From DASYRM01 sp035646375 (GTDB taxonomy: Bacteria > Acidobacteriota > Vicinamibacteria > Vicinamibacterales > UBA2999), in assembly GCA_035646375.1 (NCBI GenBank), contig DASRPM010000104.1, positions 1-64,000 of the forward strand: a DNA stretch of 64,000 nucleotides. Direction: 5' to 3'. Positions 16,063 to 26,987 of this stretch are shown in pieces (the first letter of the stretch is position 1; each line of letters begins with the position of its first letter). The notes beneath the pieces were generated by a model, which was not told the DNA's origin, did no database searches, and was given only the letters and a program-made list of their open reading frames with translations. A program made the translations under genes and the position numbers.

Positions 16063-17043
16063 TCAGCGACTTTCCAACGGCACGTGCTTCACCAACGAGG
16101 CACTGACAGGTTTCGGCTGCGTCGAAAGGTGGCGGCGGAAAAACTCGTCGGCCTCGCCGTGGGCTTTGGCGGCAGCGGGAGCATGGCGCCAGGTGCCGTC
16201 CGGTGTCCGGCCATCCCACGCAAAGCAGTGGCGTTCGCCGGCGTGACTGTTCACGGCGACACGCTTCTCGGCCCGTCGTAATTCGGGCACCAACACTTCG
16301 GCGTTCCACCGATTCAGCGGGCTCTGTTCATCGCCCTGCACGATCAGGATGGGACTGCGGATCGTCGCAATCTTGCCCCGCGTAAACCTCTGGTATTTCT
16401 CGGAGAAGTGCCGCGCGGGATCGGCCACGATCGGCATCGAGTCCTGCGGCGTGAATCGCTCTCCGGCCTTGGGAACGTCCTGGTTGAACACGCCTGTGAA
16501 CATCATGCTGGCGGGCTCTTCGGCGACAATCGCCGCGACATCGGTGGTCGTGGCGATCTCGAGCGCAAGGTCTCCGCCGCCGCTGCAGCCGATCAACCCG
16601 ATGCTCTTCGCGTCGACGAAATCGAGCTTTCGGACGTAGTCGACCGTCGCTGCCACGTCGTTCGCCGACACGCTCGACTGCGGGTCCACCTCACGGCTTC
16701 GGTATGTCGTCAGGGCAACGACGTAGCCCGCCGCGAGAAACCGCGACGGAGGAGCCGCGCGCAACATGTACTCGGTCAGCGCGGTCTGCGAAAACGTGGT
16801 CATGCCTGGATGAACGATGACGACGGCCGGAAACGGGCCGTTGCCCGGCGGCCGTCGCAGGAGTGCAAGACCCCGGTGGTTATCCTTCGCAACCGGGTTG
16901 ACGACTTGCAGCGGGGAGCTCTCCGGGGACACGTCGGGACGCGTCCCGGGATCGATCGCCAACAACTGGCTCGTCGCGAGACGAACGGAACAGGTCAGCA
17001 CGACGCCGGCCAACGCGGCTGTGACGATGGTGGTCGCTCTCAT
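16063..17043 (-). CDS. Exported alpha/beta hydrolase, dienelactone-hydrolase-like
   Basis: 326 residues with an N-terminal signal or anchor (about 1-25). The nucleophile elbow GCSGGG gives Ser154; the acid is likely in QGDEQSPLN and the His in GERHCFAWDG. The fold resembles dienelactone hydrolase or prolyl-oligopeptidase-like esterases. The gene sits 16 bases after the upstream PQQ dehydrogenase and on its strand, so the two are probably co-transcribed; the hydrolase may release the alcohol that the dehydrogenase oxidises (inference). ATG at 17041-17043 is preferred, with AAGG upstream; an earlier in-frame ATG at 17071-17073 would overlap the dehydrogenase. Confidence 0.82.
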   Translation of the reverse strand: MRATTIVTAALAGVVLTCSVRLATSQLLAIDPGTRPDVSPESSPLQVVNPVAKDNHRGLALLRRPPGNGPFPAVVIVHPGMTTFSQTALTEYMLRAAPPSRFLAAGYVVALTTYRSREVDPQSSVSANDVAATVDYVRKLDFVDAKSIGLIGCSGGGDLALEIATTTDVAAIVAEEPASMMFTGVFNQDVPKAGERFTPQDSMPIVADPARHFSEKYQRFTRGKIATIRSPILIVQGDEQSPLNRWNAEVLVPELRRAEKRVAVNSHAGERHCFAWDGRTPDGTWRHAPAAAKAHGEADEFFRRHLSTQPKPVSASLVKHVPLESR

Positions 17044-17059
17044 GCCAGTCGCCTTTCGC

Positions 17060-18790
17060 TCAGGGGAGCGCAAACACGTACATCTGGTTCGTCGCGCTCG
17101 GCTTGATCTCGGGGGTCGTGAAGTTGACGCCGCCGGCGACGAGCGACGGCCCGGTGCTCACCGCCACGTACTGCTTGCCGTTCACGGCGAACGTCACCGG
17201 GTAGCCGCTGACCGGCGAGCCGAGGTTCACTTCCCAGAGCACTTTGCCCGTACGGTCGTCGAAGGCGCGAAAGCGGCCTGCGGTGTCGCCGCCGAACACC
17301 AGCCCGCCGCCGGTGGCCAGCAGCGACAGCGCCCCGGCCCGCTGTGAATACTTCCACGCGGTGGCGCCCGTTTCTACCGAGATCGCGTGCACGGTGCCCG
17401 CGTCGGTGACGCCGGGTGCCAGCATGCCTCGGGCGCTGATGTCGTAGAGAGACGAGCCGGGCGGCAGCGACTTGGCTTCCATGCACAGGTTCTGCAGCGG
17501 GAAATACATCAGGCCGGTGGCCGGGCTGTAAGCCCCGGCCGGCCAGTTCTTGCCGCCGTTCATGCCGGGGCACACCTGACGCGTCTGCCCCTCGGCGGTG
17601 AACATCACATCAGTGTTCTCGGTCACCGCCCCGGTTGTGCCGTCGATCTTCGAGACGACGTTCTGGTGCACGGTTGGCCGCGCCCACAGGAACTCGCCGG
17701 TCTTGCGATCGAGGGTGTAGACGATGCCGGTCTTGCCTGGGATGCCGGTGAGCACCTGACGCTTCTCGCCCGGCTTGATCCGCGGGTTGATCCAGAGCAC
17801 CTCTTTCGCATTCGGCGCCACGGCCGTATCGATCAGCAGCCGCTCGAACGGATGATCGAGGTCCCAGTGATCGACCAGGTGCTGGTAGTACCACTCGATC
17901 TTGCCGGTGTCGGCGTTCAGGGCCAGCGTAGAGTTGTGGTACAGGTACTTCTTGTCGTTGCCGGCGAGCGCGTACTTCGGGGCCGGCGACGAGACCGACG
18001 TGCCGATGTAAATCAAGTTGAGCTGCGGGTCGTAGCTCGGCACCATCCACGTCCCCACATGGATGCGTTTGTCCTCCGGCAGGTCTCCCCACGTCTCGGC
18101 GCCGGGCTCACCTGGGCGCGGAATGGTGCGCGTGCGCCACAACTCTTTGCCCGTTTTCGCATCGTGGGCGGTGACGACGCACGCGTCGGCGCCACCCTCG
18201 GGTTCGCAGCCACGCCCCGAGATCACTTTGCCGTTGGCGATGATGGGCCCCGAGGTCTGCTGCGCGCCCTTCTGATAGTCGAGAATCTTGGTTTCCCACC
18301 GGACGGCGCCGCTCTTCACGTCGAGCGCGAAGACGTAGTCGTCGGCGCTCGTGTCGATCACGGTGTCGCCGTAAATCGCCATGTTGCGATTGATCGCGAA
18401 GACCGGCATGAACTTGCCGAGGTCCTCTGGCAGCTTGCGGCGGTACTCCCACAGCAGCTCGCCGCTCTTCGCGTCGAGCGCCTGGACGTAGTCGCTCGGA
18501 TTCGGCAGGTACATCACGCCGTTGTAGACAAGCGGTGTCGCTTCCTGCACGTTGCCGGGTCCCATGCCGCGCGTCCACGTCATCTTCAGCTGCGCGACGT
18601 TCCTCTTGTCGATCTGATTGAGGGGGCTGTAGCCGGCGCTGTCGAGGGTGCGACGCCACATCAGCCAATCGGCCGGGTTCGGCTTCCACAACATCTCGTC
18701 GGTGACCGGCACATAGGGCCGCGTCTGCTGTGCGCCAGCCGCGACCGTGCCGATCGAAACCGCTGCGAGGATCCAGAGAGCTCTACGCAT
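17060..18790 (-). CDS. PQQ-dependent dehydrogenase, second paralogue
   Basis: 576 residues with a signal peptide (1-20, AGAQQ). It shares the full architecture and the same C-terminal end (YVFALP) with the enzyme at 14176-15948, indicating tandem duplication with the hydrolase gene now between them. The HWDLD metal-site segment and the lack of a vicinal disulfide are conserved. An AGGGG Shine-Dalgarno lies eight bases before the ATG. The gene upstream ends 13 bases before it, so transcription may start further up. The electron acceptor is not encoded nearby. Confidence 0.88.
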   Translation of the reverse strand: MRRALWILAAVSIGTVAAGAQQTRPYVPVTDEMLWKPNPADWLMWRRTLDSAGYSPLNQIDKRNVAQLKMTWTRGMGPGNVQEATPLVYNGVMYLPNPSDYVQALDAKSGELLWEYRRKLPEDLGKFMPVFAINRNMAIYGDTVIDTSADDYVFALDVKSGAVRWETKILDYQKGAQQTSGPIIANGKVISGRGCEPEGGADACVVTAHDAKTGKELWRTRTIPRPGEPGAETWGDLPEDKRIHVGTWMVPSYDPQLNLIYIGTSVSSPAPKYALAGNDKKYLYHNSTLALNADTGKIEWYYQHLVDHWDLDHPFERLLIDTAVAPNAKEVLWINPRIKPGEKRQVLTGIPGKTGIVYTLDRKTGEFLWARPTVHQNVVSKIDGTTGAVTENTDVMFTAEGQTRQVCPGMNGGKNWPAGAYSPATGLMYFPLQNLCMEAKSLPPGSSLYDISARGMLAPGVTDAGTVHAISVETGATAWKYSQRAGALSLLATGGGLVFGGDTAGRFRAFDDRTGKVLWEVNLGSPVSGYPVTFAVNGKQYVAVSTGPSLVAGGVNFTTPEIKPSATNQMYVFALP

Positions 18791-18803
18791 GACGTCGTCC
18801 CCT

Positions 18804-19442
18804 TTACCAGAACTTCCACCGGGAGCGCGATCGCTTGTAGCGGGCGAGCGGCACGGTCTCGGGCGCCAGCAGCGTGGGGTCGATCGGGCCTTCGATGGTG
18901 TAGCCGAAGAGCGCCGCCAGGGCGGCCTCGCCCAGGTCCAGCGGGTGGAACGGAAACGGGTAGCTGTCCTTCTCGTCGTCGTCCACCGCCGGGTGCCGTC
19001 CGGACCAGTACGGCTCCTCGAACGGCTGCCGCGGGCCGATGTCCTCGAGGATGCCGCTGTCCGGCGAGAGGCTGAGCGAACGGACCAGCGTGCCGTCGGC
19101 CCACTGCGCGTAGGCGAACCAGTCCACCACGCTGTGCATCGCGTGGAGCGTCAGCGTTCCTCGGCGCGCGGCGATGAACCGTGGCGGCAGCTTCGACGGA
19201 TAGTCGCCGCCGAATTCGCTGGCCGCGATCACCGACACCCCGTCGAAGCAGCCGGCACAGATCTCGTTGTCGGGAGGGCAGGTGAACGACAGGTCGCCGT
19301 CGTCGAGCGGCGTCAGCTTCTCGTCCGGGAAGAGCGTGCCGACGAATGCGGCGGTGGCGTCACGGTCGAGGGGCGGGCGGCGCTGCAAGACTTCGCGCGC
19401 GCTCCCGTCCGCGTAGACGAGCATCCAGGTTTTGGCGCCCAC
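18804..19442 (-). CDS. DUF6928-like protein
   Basis: 212 residues from GTG at 19440-19442. The opening (GAKTWMLVYADGSAREVL) and the cysteine-bearing block TCPPDNEICAGCFDGV resemble DUF6928 proteins known mainly from actinobacteria; this identification is from memory. No signal peptide or membrane helix is seen. A later Trp-rich segment (WFAYAQWADG) precedes a C-terminal proline-rich acidic region. It ends 13 bases before the PQQ dehydrogenase start and may be its operon leader. Function is unknown. Confidence 0.65.
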   Translation of the reverse strand: MGAKTWMLVYADGSAREVLQRRPPLDRDATAAFVGTLFPDEKLTPLDDGDLSFTCPPDNEICAGCFDGVSVIAASEFGGDYPSKLPPRFIAARRGTLTLHAMHSVVDWFAYAQWADGTLVRSLSLSPDSGILEDIGPRQPFEEPYWSGRHPAVDDDEKDSYPFPFHPLDLGEAALAALFGYTIEGPIDPTLLAPETVPLARYKRSRSRWKFW

Positions 19443-19476
19443 CGGCGGGATATTCGCATACTCTGAACGCACTGGA

Positions 19477-19512
19477 GGCGGAGTAGGCAGAGTGGGCAGA
19501 GTAGGCAGAGTG
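19477..19512 (+). repeat. Nonad tandem array
   Basis: Four 9 bp units in exact phase: GGCGGAGTA, then GGCAGAGTG, GGCAGAGTA, GGCAGAGTG. It lies between divergent genes, so it is not a terminator. Confidence 0.65.
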
Positions 19513-19524
19513 AAGAGAACACGA

Positions 19525-19558
19525 GCCCGAAGGCCAAAAGCCGAAGGCCCAAGGCCGG
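19525..19558 (+). repeat. Heptad tandem array
   Basis: Four 7 bp units (GCCCGAA, GGCCAAA, AGCCGAA, GGCCCAA) and a partial fifth, ending at the SDR start codon. Confidence 0.6.
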
Positions 19559-19559
19559 C

Positions 19560-20387
19560 GTGAACGCTGTCATCACTGGTCCAACATCCGGTATCGGCCT
19601 TCAGATTGCACGAGACCTGGCCGCCATGGGCGCGCGGCTCGTGCTGGCCTGCCGGGATCTCGCCAAAGGCGGCGCGGTCGCGGCCGAGCTGCGAGGCATC
19701 GGATCCCCGGACGTGGTCGTCGAGGCGCTCGATGCGGCGAGCGCGGCATCCATCGCGGCTCTGGCTCGTGCCTGTGCGGCCAATCTTCCCCGCATCGACG
19801 TGCTGGTGAACAATGCGGGTGTGGCCAACGGGGAGCGGCACGTCACGCCCGACGGTTTCGAGCTGACCTTTGCCACCAACGTGCTCGGCTACCACCGCCT
19901 GTCGCTTGCGCTGCTCGAACAGCTGCGCGTCGGAGCCCCGGCGCGGATCGTAAACGTCGCGTCCACGTTTGCCGGCGACCTCGATCTCGACGATCTCCAG
20001 TTCGAACGCCGCCCGTACGACGAGCTCCAGGCCTACGCGCAATCGAAGGCGTGCAACCGGCTGCTCACGTGGGCGCTGGCGCGCCGTGTCGCGGGCACCG
20101 GTGTCACGGCCAACGCGATGGCGCCCGGATTCGTCCCCGCCACCGGCCTGTCGCGTGGTCTGTCGCCCGATGTGCAACGCGCCTATGCCGGCCGCACCGG
20201 TCGCAGCCTGCGGGAAGGCGCCGATACGGCGACGTGGCTCGCGTCCAGCCGCGACGTCGACGGCGTGAACGGCCGCTTCTTCTTCGACCGTCGTGAACGG
20301 CCGTGCGAGCTGCGGAACCAGGAGACCGAGGAGCGATTGTGGCGGATGGTGACCCCCGACGACCCGACGCGCGGAGCCTCGCGATGA
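19560..20387 (+). CDS. Short-chain dehydrogenase/reductase
   Basis: 275 residues, classical SDR. The NAD(P) motif TGPTSGIG is at residues 6-13, NNAG at 84-87, and the catalytic set is Ser135, Tyr159 and Lys163 (YAQSK). The sequence resembles retinol-dehydrogenase-like SDRs; Arg32 after the second strand suggests NADP preference. The start is GTG. Its stop overlaps the ATG of the next gene (ATGA), coupling it to the AI-2E-family protein. The substrate is unknown. Confidence 0.9.
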   Translation: MNAVITGPTSGIGLQIARDLAAMGARLVLACRDLAKGGAVAAELRGIGSPDVVVEALDAASAASIAALARACAANLPRIDVLVNNAGVANGERHVTPDGFELTFATNVLGYHRLSLALLEQLRVGAPARIVNVASTFAGDLDLDDLQFERRPYDELQAYAQSKACNRLLTWALARRVAGTGVTANAMAPGFVPATGLSRGLSPDVQRAYAGRTGRSLREGADTATWLASSRDVDGVNGRFFFDRRERPCELRNQETEERLWRMVTPDDPTRGASR

Positions 20388-21457
20388 GATCGCGCACCGT
20401 TCAGCACGCCGGCTTCCTGTTCATGCTGGTCGTCGTCACGCTCGCCTTTGGCGTGCTCGTCGCCAATTTCGTGGTGCCGGTGTTCTGGGCGGCGGTGCTG
20501 GCGATCGTCTTCCGCCCGGTCGAGCGCTGGCTGGGAGCGAAGTTCGGCCACAAACGTCCGAACTCCTCGGCCGCGCTGACACTGGTGCTCGTCATCTTCG
20601 TCGTGTTCGTTCCGCTCGGGTTCGTCGCCGTGGCGGTGTCGCGCGAGGCGGTGGGGCTGTACGAGCGCTTCACGTCCGGCGAGCTCGCGGTGTCGGACGC
20701 GATGGATCGCTGGGTGCCGGCGCTCGTGCGCTTCGGCGCCCGTTTCGGGATCACGCCGGCCACCGTCCGCGGCAACGTCGCGGACGCGGCAACGGCGGTT
20801 GGCCAGTTCGTCGCCTCCAGCGCGTTGATGTTCGGGCAGGGCGCCATCAGGGCCGCGGGCCAGTTCGGCCTGATGCTCTACGTGCTGTTCTTCTTCCTGC
20901 GCGACGGCGATCAGCTGTTACGGCAGATCGGGCGCGCGCTGCCGCTCGGCGACGCGCGCGAGAAGGCGCTCTTCGAGCGCTTCACCGCCGTCACGCGCGC
21001 GACCCTCAAGGGCACGCTGGTGGTCGGCGCCGTGCAGGGCACGCTTGGCGGCGTCATCTTCGCGCTGCTCGGGCTCGACGCCCCGGCGTTCTGGGGCGTG
21101 ATGATGATGGCGTGCTCGCTCATCCCGGTGATCGGGCCCACCACCATCTGGCTGCCGACGTCGATCATCCTGATCGTCAGCGGCTCGATCGCCAAAGGGA
21201 TCACGCTGCTCGCGCTCGGCACCTTCGTCATCGCGCTCACCGACAACCTGCTGCGCCCGATCCTCGTCGGCCGGGAAACGCGCATGCCCGATTACGTGGT
21301 GCTGCTCTCCACGCTGGGCGGCCTCACACTGTTCGGGCTGTCAGGGTTCGTCGCCGGTCCGGCCATCGCGGCGCTCTTCATCACGACGTGGGACATGTTC
21401 GCGCGCGAGTACGCCCCCGCCGATCGCACGACGAAGCCGCTGAAGCCCGAAGCATAG
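20384..21457 (+). CDS. AI-2E/PerM-family membrane transporter
   Basis: 357 residues with about eight transmembrane helices in the family pattern: a pair near the N-terminus, a long periplasmic helical segment, then the conserved block LIPVIGPTTIWLP and the C-terminal DNLLRPILVGRETRMPDYVVLLSTLGG split across helices. Members export autoinducer-2 or act as Na+/H+ antiporters; the second fits a neighbourhood rich in osmolyte enzymes. GGAG precedes the ATG. The last codons and the TAG stop lie inside a heptad tandem array that encodes the tail KPLKPEA. Confidence 0.88.
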   Translation: MRSRTVQHAGFLFMLVVVTLAFGVLVANFVVPVFWAAVLAIVFRPVERWLGAKFGHKRPNSSAALTLVLVIFVVFVPLGFVAVAVSREAVGLYERFTSGELAVSDAMDRWVPALVRFGARFGITPATVRGNVADAATAVGQFVASSALMFGQGAIRAAGQFGLMLYVLFFFLRDGDQLLRQIGRALPLGDAREKALFERFTAVTRATLKGTLVVGAVQGTLGGVIFALLGLDAPAFWGVMMMACSLIPVIGPTTIWLPTSIILIVSGSIAKGITLLALGTFVIALTDNLLRPILVGRETRMPDYVVLLSTLGGLTLFGLSGFVAGPAIAALFITTWDMFAREYAPADRTTKPLKPEA

Positions 21458-21496
21458 GCCTTAAGTCTTAAGCCCTAAGACCTGAGCCCTAAGGCC
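21441..21496 (+). repeat. Heptad tandem array running through a stop codon
   Basis: Eight consecutive 7 bp units of the type TAAGCCC, from within the transporter's last codons (21441) to 21496. The stop TAG (21455-21457) is part of the third unit. This is the longest heptad array in the window. The following 185 bases up to 21681 show no gene; a TACCTT hexamer six bases before the next ATG is a weak -10 candidate. Confidence 0.7.
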
Positions 21497-21681
21497 GGCA
21501 GATATACAGCTGAGTTTCATTGCAAGACATTCAAGCGCTTTCTGCCCGAGGTTCTGCAACTCGGCCGTTGATGTGGCCGTGCTGGGGCCCGCGATCGCCC
21601 GATTTCCCAGCCAACTGAGGCGCGTCATATCCCCTTGGTACCGGATGGATCGGGTACGCGCGTTGCCTCTACCTTTCGGCG

Positions 21682-23921
21682 ATGCTGCACGTCCAGCCGC
21701 CTCATCCGATATCCGGCCTGGCGACGAGCGCTGTCGCCGAACTCCCCACGACAGGCCGCGTCCTGATCGTGTCGAATCGCCTCCCCGTCACGGTGCAGGA
21801 GTCGGCGGGTGGCGTCGAGGTGGTGCCGTCCGCCGGCGGCCTGGCGAGCGGCCTGCGCGGCTACTATCAATCGGCCGCGGCCACTTGGATCGGTTGGCCG
21901 GGACCCATGTCACCGGCGGCCTCGCGCGGCGGCCGGCGAAGCCTCGAGGCGCAGCTCAGTGCGCACAACCTCAAGCTGGTCGATCTGGATCAGCGCGACG
22001 TCGAGGAGTACTACGACGGGTTCTCCAACGGCGTCATCTGGCCCCTGTTCCACTACCTGCTGGATCGCCTGCCGCTGCGCACGCAGAACTGGGATGCCTA
22101 TCGCCGCGTGAACCAGCGGTTTGCCGACGCGATCGTGGACGAACTGCGGCCTGGCGAACTGGTGTGGGTGCACGACTACCATCTGATGCTCGTGCCGGGA
22201 CTCGTGCGCGAGCGCCGGCCCGACGCGCGCATCGGATTCTTCCTGCACATTCCGTTTCCGTCGGCGGAGGTGTTCCGCATCCTGCCGTGGCGGCGCGAGC
22301 TGCTCATGGGTGTGCTGGGCGCCGACCTGGTTGGTTTCCACACGCCGTCGTACGCGGGCCACTTCGCGGCGGCGGTACATGCGCAGTGCGGGCTCGACGC
22401 CTCGCACGACCGCGTGCGGGTGGAAGGCCGCACCGTGCGGCTCGGCCACTTTCCGATGGGCCCCGACGTCGAGCAGTTCGAGCGGCTGGCTCGCGACCAG
22501 GCGGTCCGCGAGGAGACAGCGCGTCTGCGCGAGGAGTCGCGCGGCCGTTTCCTGTTCCTGGGCGTCGATCGGCTCGACTACACGAAGGGCATCCCGCGGC
22601 GGCTGGTCGCCTTCGAGCGGCTGCTGCAGCGCGACCCGAGCCTGCGCGACAAGGTGCGGCTGGTGCAGCTTGCCGTGCCGTCACGCAGTGGAGTGCGCGA
22701 GTATGCGAGCTTCCGCAAGCAGGTCGAGGAGCTCGTGGGCCGCATCAACGGCTCCCTGGGCACGCTCGACTCGGTGCCGATCCACTACCTGCACCAGACG
22801 GTCACGCCCGAGCAGCTCACGGCGCTCTACTGTGCGGCCGACGCGATGCTGGTGACGCCGCTTCGCGACGGCATGAACCTCGTGGCCAAGGAATACATCG
22901 CTGCGCGGGCGGACGAAGACGGCGTGCTTTTGCTCAGCGAGTTCGCGGGCGCGGCCGAGGAGCTCGGCGAGGCGGTGATCATCAACCCGTACGACGAGAA
23001 CGGGATGGCCGACAGCATGGCGCACGCCATGGCGATGGGCCGGCCCGAGCGCACCGCGCGCATGCGCGCCCTGCGCCGGCGCGTGCTGTCGCGCCCGGTC
23101 AACGACTGGGCCCAGCGCTTCCTGGAGGCCGTCACCGAGGCCGCCGAGTCGCGCGGCGGCCCGGAGCAGCTCACCGATCCGAACGAGATCGAAGGGTTGA
23201 TGCGGCGCGTCACCAGCGCCGCCCGCGTAGTGCTGGTGCTCGATTACGACGGCACGCTCGTGGGGCTGCGCGAGATGCCCGAGCTGGCGACGCCCGACGC
23301 CGGGCTGCTCGGGCTGCTCACCGTGCTCTCGACGACGTGCGACGTGCACCTGGCGAGCGGCCGGCCGCGTGAGGTGATCGACGGCTGGTTCGGCAACCTG
23401 CCGGTCGGCCTCTGGGCCGAGCACGGGTTGTGGTATCGGCCGGCCCCCGGCGAGCCGTGGCAGAAGCGCGCCGACGTGCCCACGGACTGGATGCCGGGCA
23501 TCCGCAAGCGGATGGAAGGCTTCGTGGCCCTCGCGCCCGGCGCGCGGATCGAGGAGAAGTCGGCCTCGCTCGCCTGGCACTACCGCATGGTCGAGCCGGG
23601 AACCGGCGAGGCACAGGCCGCCGCCCTGCGGCGTGAGCTCGAACGGCTCGTGGCGGGCCGCCCCTTCGAGGTCATCGAAGGGCACAAGGTGATCGAAGTG
23701 CGCCAGGCGGCCGTGGACAAGGGCTCGGTGGTCCGCGAGGTCGTGGCGCGCGCGCCCGAAGGCGCACTCATCGTCGCCATCGGTGACGACCGTACCGACG
23801 AGGACATGTTCGCGGCGCTCCCCCCCGGAGGCGTGGCGATTCGCGTTGGCGGCGGCGATTCTGCCGCACCCTATCGTCTCGACTCTCCGACCGCGGTGCG
23901 TGCGCTCCTCGGGGCCCTCAC

Positions 23922-23925
<4 letters not shown>
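21682..23925 (+). CDS. Bifunctional trehalose-6-phosphate synthase/phosphatase (OtsA-OtsB fusion)
   Basis: 747 residues. Residues about 25-490 are a GT20 glycosyltransferase (trehalose-6-phosphate synthase), with VSNRLPV, HDYHLMLVP, GVDRLDYTKGIP and TPLRDGMNLVAKEY. Residues about 515-745 are a HAD phosphatase, with Asp521 and Asp523 in DYDGTL and the late GDDRTDEDMF motif. One protein thus makes trehalose-6-phosphate from UDP- or ADP-glucose plus glucose-6-phosphate and dephosphorylates it. The fusion is common in eukaryotes and known in some bacteria. The trehalose synthase start overlaps its stop by 4 bases. Confidence 0.95.
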
Positions 23926-25559
<1,634 letters not shown>

Positions 25560-25637
25560 AGTACGCACGCGAGACGGCTTGAAAGGCTGAGCGTGGATTT
25601 GACTTGCCTTCGTCAATCGGCCTTTCGAGCCGGCTCC

Positions 25638-25656
25638 GCCCGCCCGAAGGGCGGGC
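25638..25656. repeat. GCCCGCCC-type palindrome
   Basis: Perfect eight-base arms GCCCGCCC and GGGCGGGC with loop GAA. The same arms with loop TGC occur at 40544-40562. Confidence 0.6.
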
Positions 25657-25670
25657 CAGCAAAGACTGTC

Positions 25671-25715
25671 CTAGCGAGGCGAAGCCTGTTTCGCTTCGAG
25701 GCGGAGCCTCGCTAG
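25671..25715 (+). promoter_or_regulatory. Hairpin enclosing the glycosyltransferase ribosome binding site
   Basis: CTAGCGAGGC (25671-25680) pairs with GCCTCGCTAG (25706-25715), and an inner helix CGAAGC/GCTTCG sits at 25680-25698. The GGAG Shine-Dalgarno (25703-25706) is at the edge of the right arm and the GTG start begins at 25715. Folding would hinder ribosome entry. Confidence 0.45.
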
Positions 25716-26977
25716 TGGATGAGAGCCTCCTATCGGACGACCTGTTGCGGCAGCTGGTCGCCACCGGCCACGTCGATATCCTGGTCGGGGTGCCGACGCT
25801 CAACAACGCGTCCACCGTCGTGGATGTCGTTCGCGCGGCGCAGGCCGGCATCGGCAAGTACTTTCCGCGCGCGCGCGCGCTCATCTTCAACGCCGACACC
25901 GGGTCGGACGACGGGACGCCGACGCTGGTGCGCGACGCCACGACCGACGACACCGGGACCGTCAGCGCGTCGAAGCCGCTGCGCACGACTCATCGCATCA
26001 CGACGCCGTATCACGGGCTGCCCGGCAAGAGCAGTGCGATGCGCATGATCTTCGCGGTGGCCGACCTGCTGTCGGCCGACGCCGTGGTGGCGCTCGATCC
26101 CAACGTGACGAGCGTCACGCCGGACTGGATTCCCGCGCTCGTGAGCCCGGTGCTGGACGGGCGTGCCGATCTGGTGGCGCCGCGGTATCCCCGCGCCGTG
26201 GCCGATGCGCCGCTCGTCACACAGCTCGTGCGCCCGCTCGTCCGCGCCGCCTACGGCTGGACGCTATACGAGCCGCTGATGGGGGAGTTCGGCTGCTCGC
26301 GGCAGTTCGCCACGCACTGTCTCGACGTGTCGACCTGGGGCACCGCCATGACGCCGGACGGCGTGGACCTGTGGCTGGCCACCGAGGCGCTGGCCAAGGG
26401 CTTCCGTCCCGCACAGGCCGCGGTCGGCCCGCGCCTGGTCGGACCGTCGCGCAAGCGGCCGGCGCTGCCGGACGTGTTCCAGCAGGTGCTGGACGCCGTG
26501 TGTGCGTGCCTCGAGCTCCACGACGGCTACTGGCTGATGCGCGGCCAGGCCGATGCGGTGCCGTGCTTCGGCACCATGGGCGGGGCCGTGGACATCGGCC
26601 CGCGCCCCGACGTGGCGGGCATGGCCGTGGCCTTCGCGCGCGACGTTGCGGCGCTGCACCCGGTGCTCGCAACGATTCTCAGCGGGCCCACGCTGGCCGG
26701 CGTGACCTTGGCGTCGGCGGCGCCGTCGCGGCTCCGCTATGACGACGACCTCTGGGCCGCGACGGTGTTCGAGTTCGTGCTCGCGTATCACCGTGCCGTG
26801 ATGACGCGCGAGCACGTGACCCGGACTTTGTTGCCGCTCTATCTCGGCCGGACCGCGGCGTTCCTGCTGGAGCACGCCTCGTCGGGACCGGCCACCGTGG
26901 ACGCCGCGCTCGAATCGCTGTGTCTGGCGTTCGAGCGCGCCAAGCCGTCCGCGGCCGCGCGGTGGAAGAAAGTATGA
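25715..26977 (+). CDS. GT-A type glycosyltransferase (family 2-like)
   Basis: 420 residues. The N-terminal 250 residues have a GT-A fold: VDILVGVPTLNNASTV, NADTGSDDGT (nucleotide-sugar loop), a GLPGKSSAMR block and the metal-site-like VVALDPNVTSV. The C-terminal third is helical. The arrangement resembles glucosyl- or mannosyl-glycerate-type synthases, which make compatible solutes, and the trehalose genes upstream fit that idea; the exact donor and acceptor cannot be read. GTG at 25715 is supported by GGAG about nine bases upstream. Confidence 0.78.
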   Translation: MDESLLSDDLLRQLVATGHVDILVGVPTLNNASTVVDVVRAAQAGIGKYFPRARALIFNADTGSDDGTPTLVRDATTDDTGTVSASKPLRTTHRITTPYHGLPGKSSAMRMIFAVADLLSADAVVALDPNVTSVTPDWIPALVSPVLDGRADLVAPRYPRAVADAPLVTQLVRPLVRAAYGWTLYEPLMGEFGCSRQFATHCLDVSTWGTAMTPDGVDLWLATEALAKGFRPAQAAVGPRLVGPSRKRPALPDVFQQVLDAVCACLELHDGYWLMRGQADAVPCFGTMGGAVDIGPRPDVAGMAVAFARDVAALHPVLATILSGPTLAGVTLASAAPSRLRYDDDLWAATVFEFVLAYHRAVMTREHVTRTLLPLYLGRTAAFLLEHASSGPATVDAALESLCLAFERAKPSAAARWKKV

Positions 26978-26987
26978 GGGCACTCAC

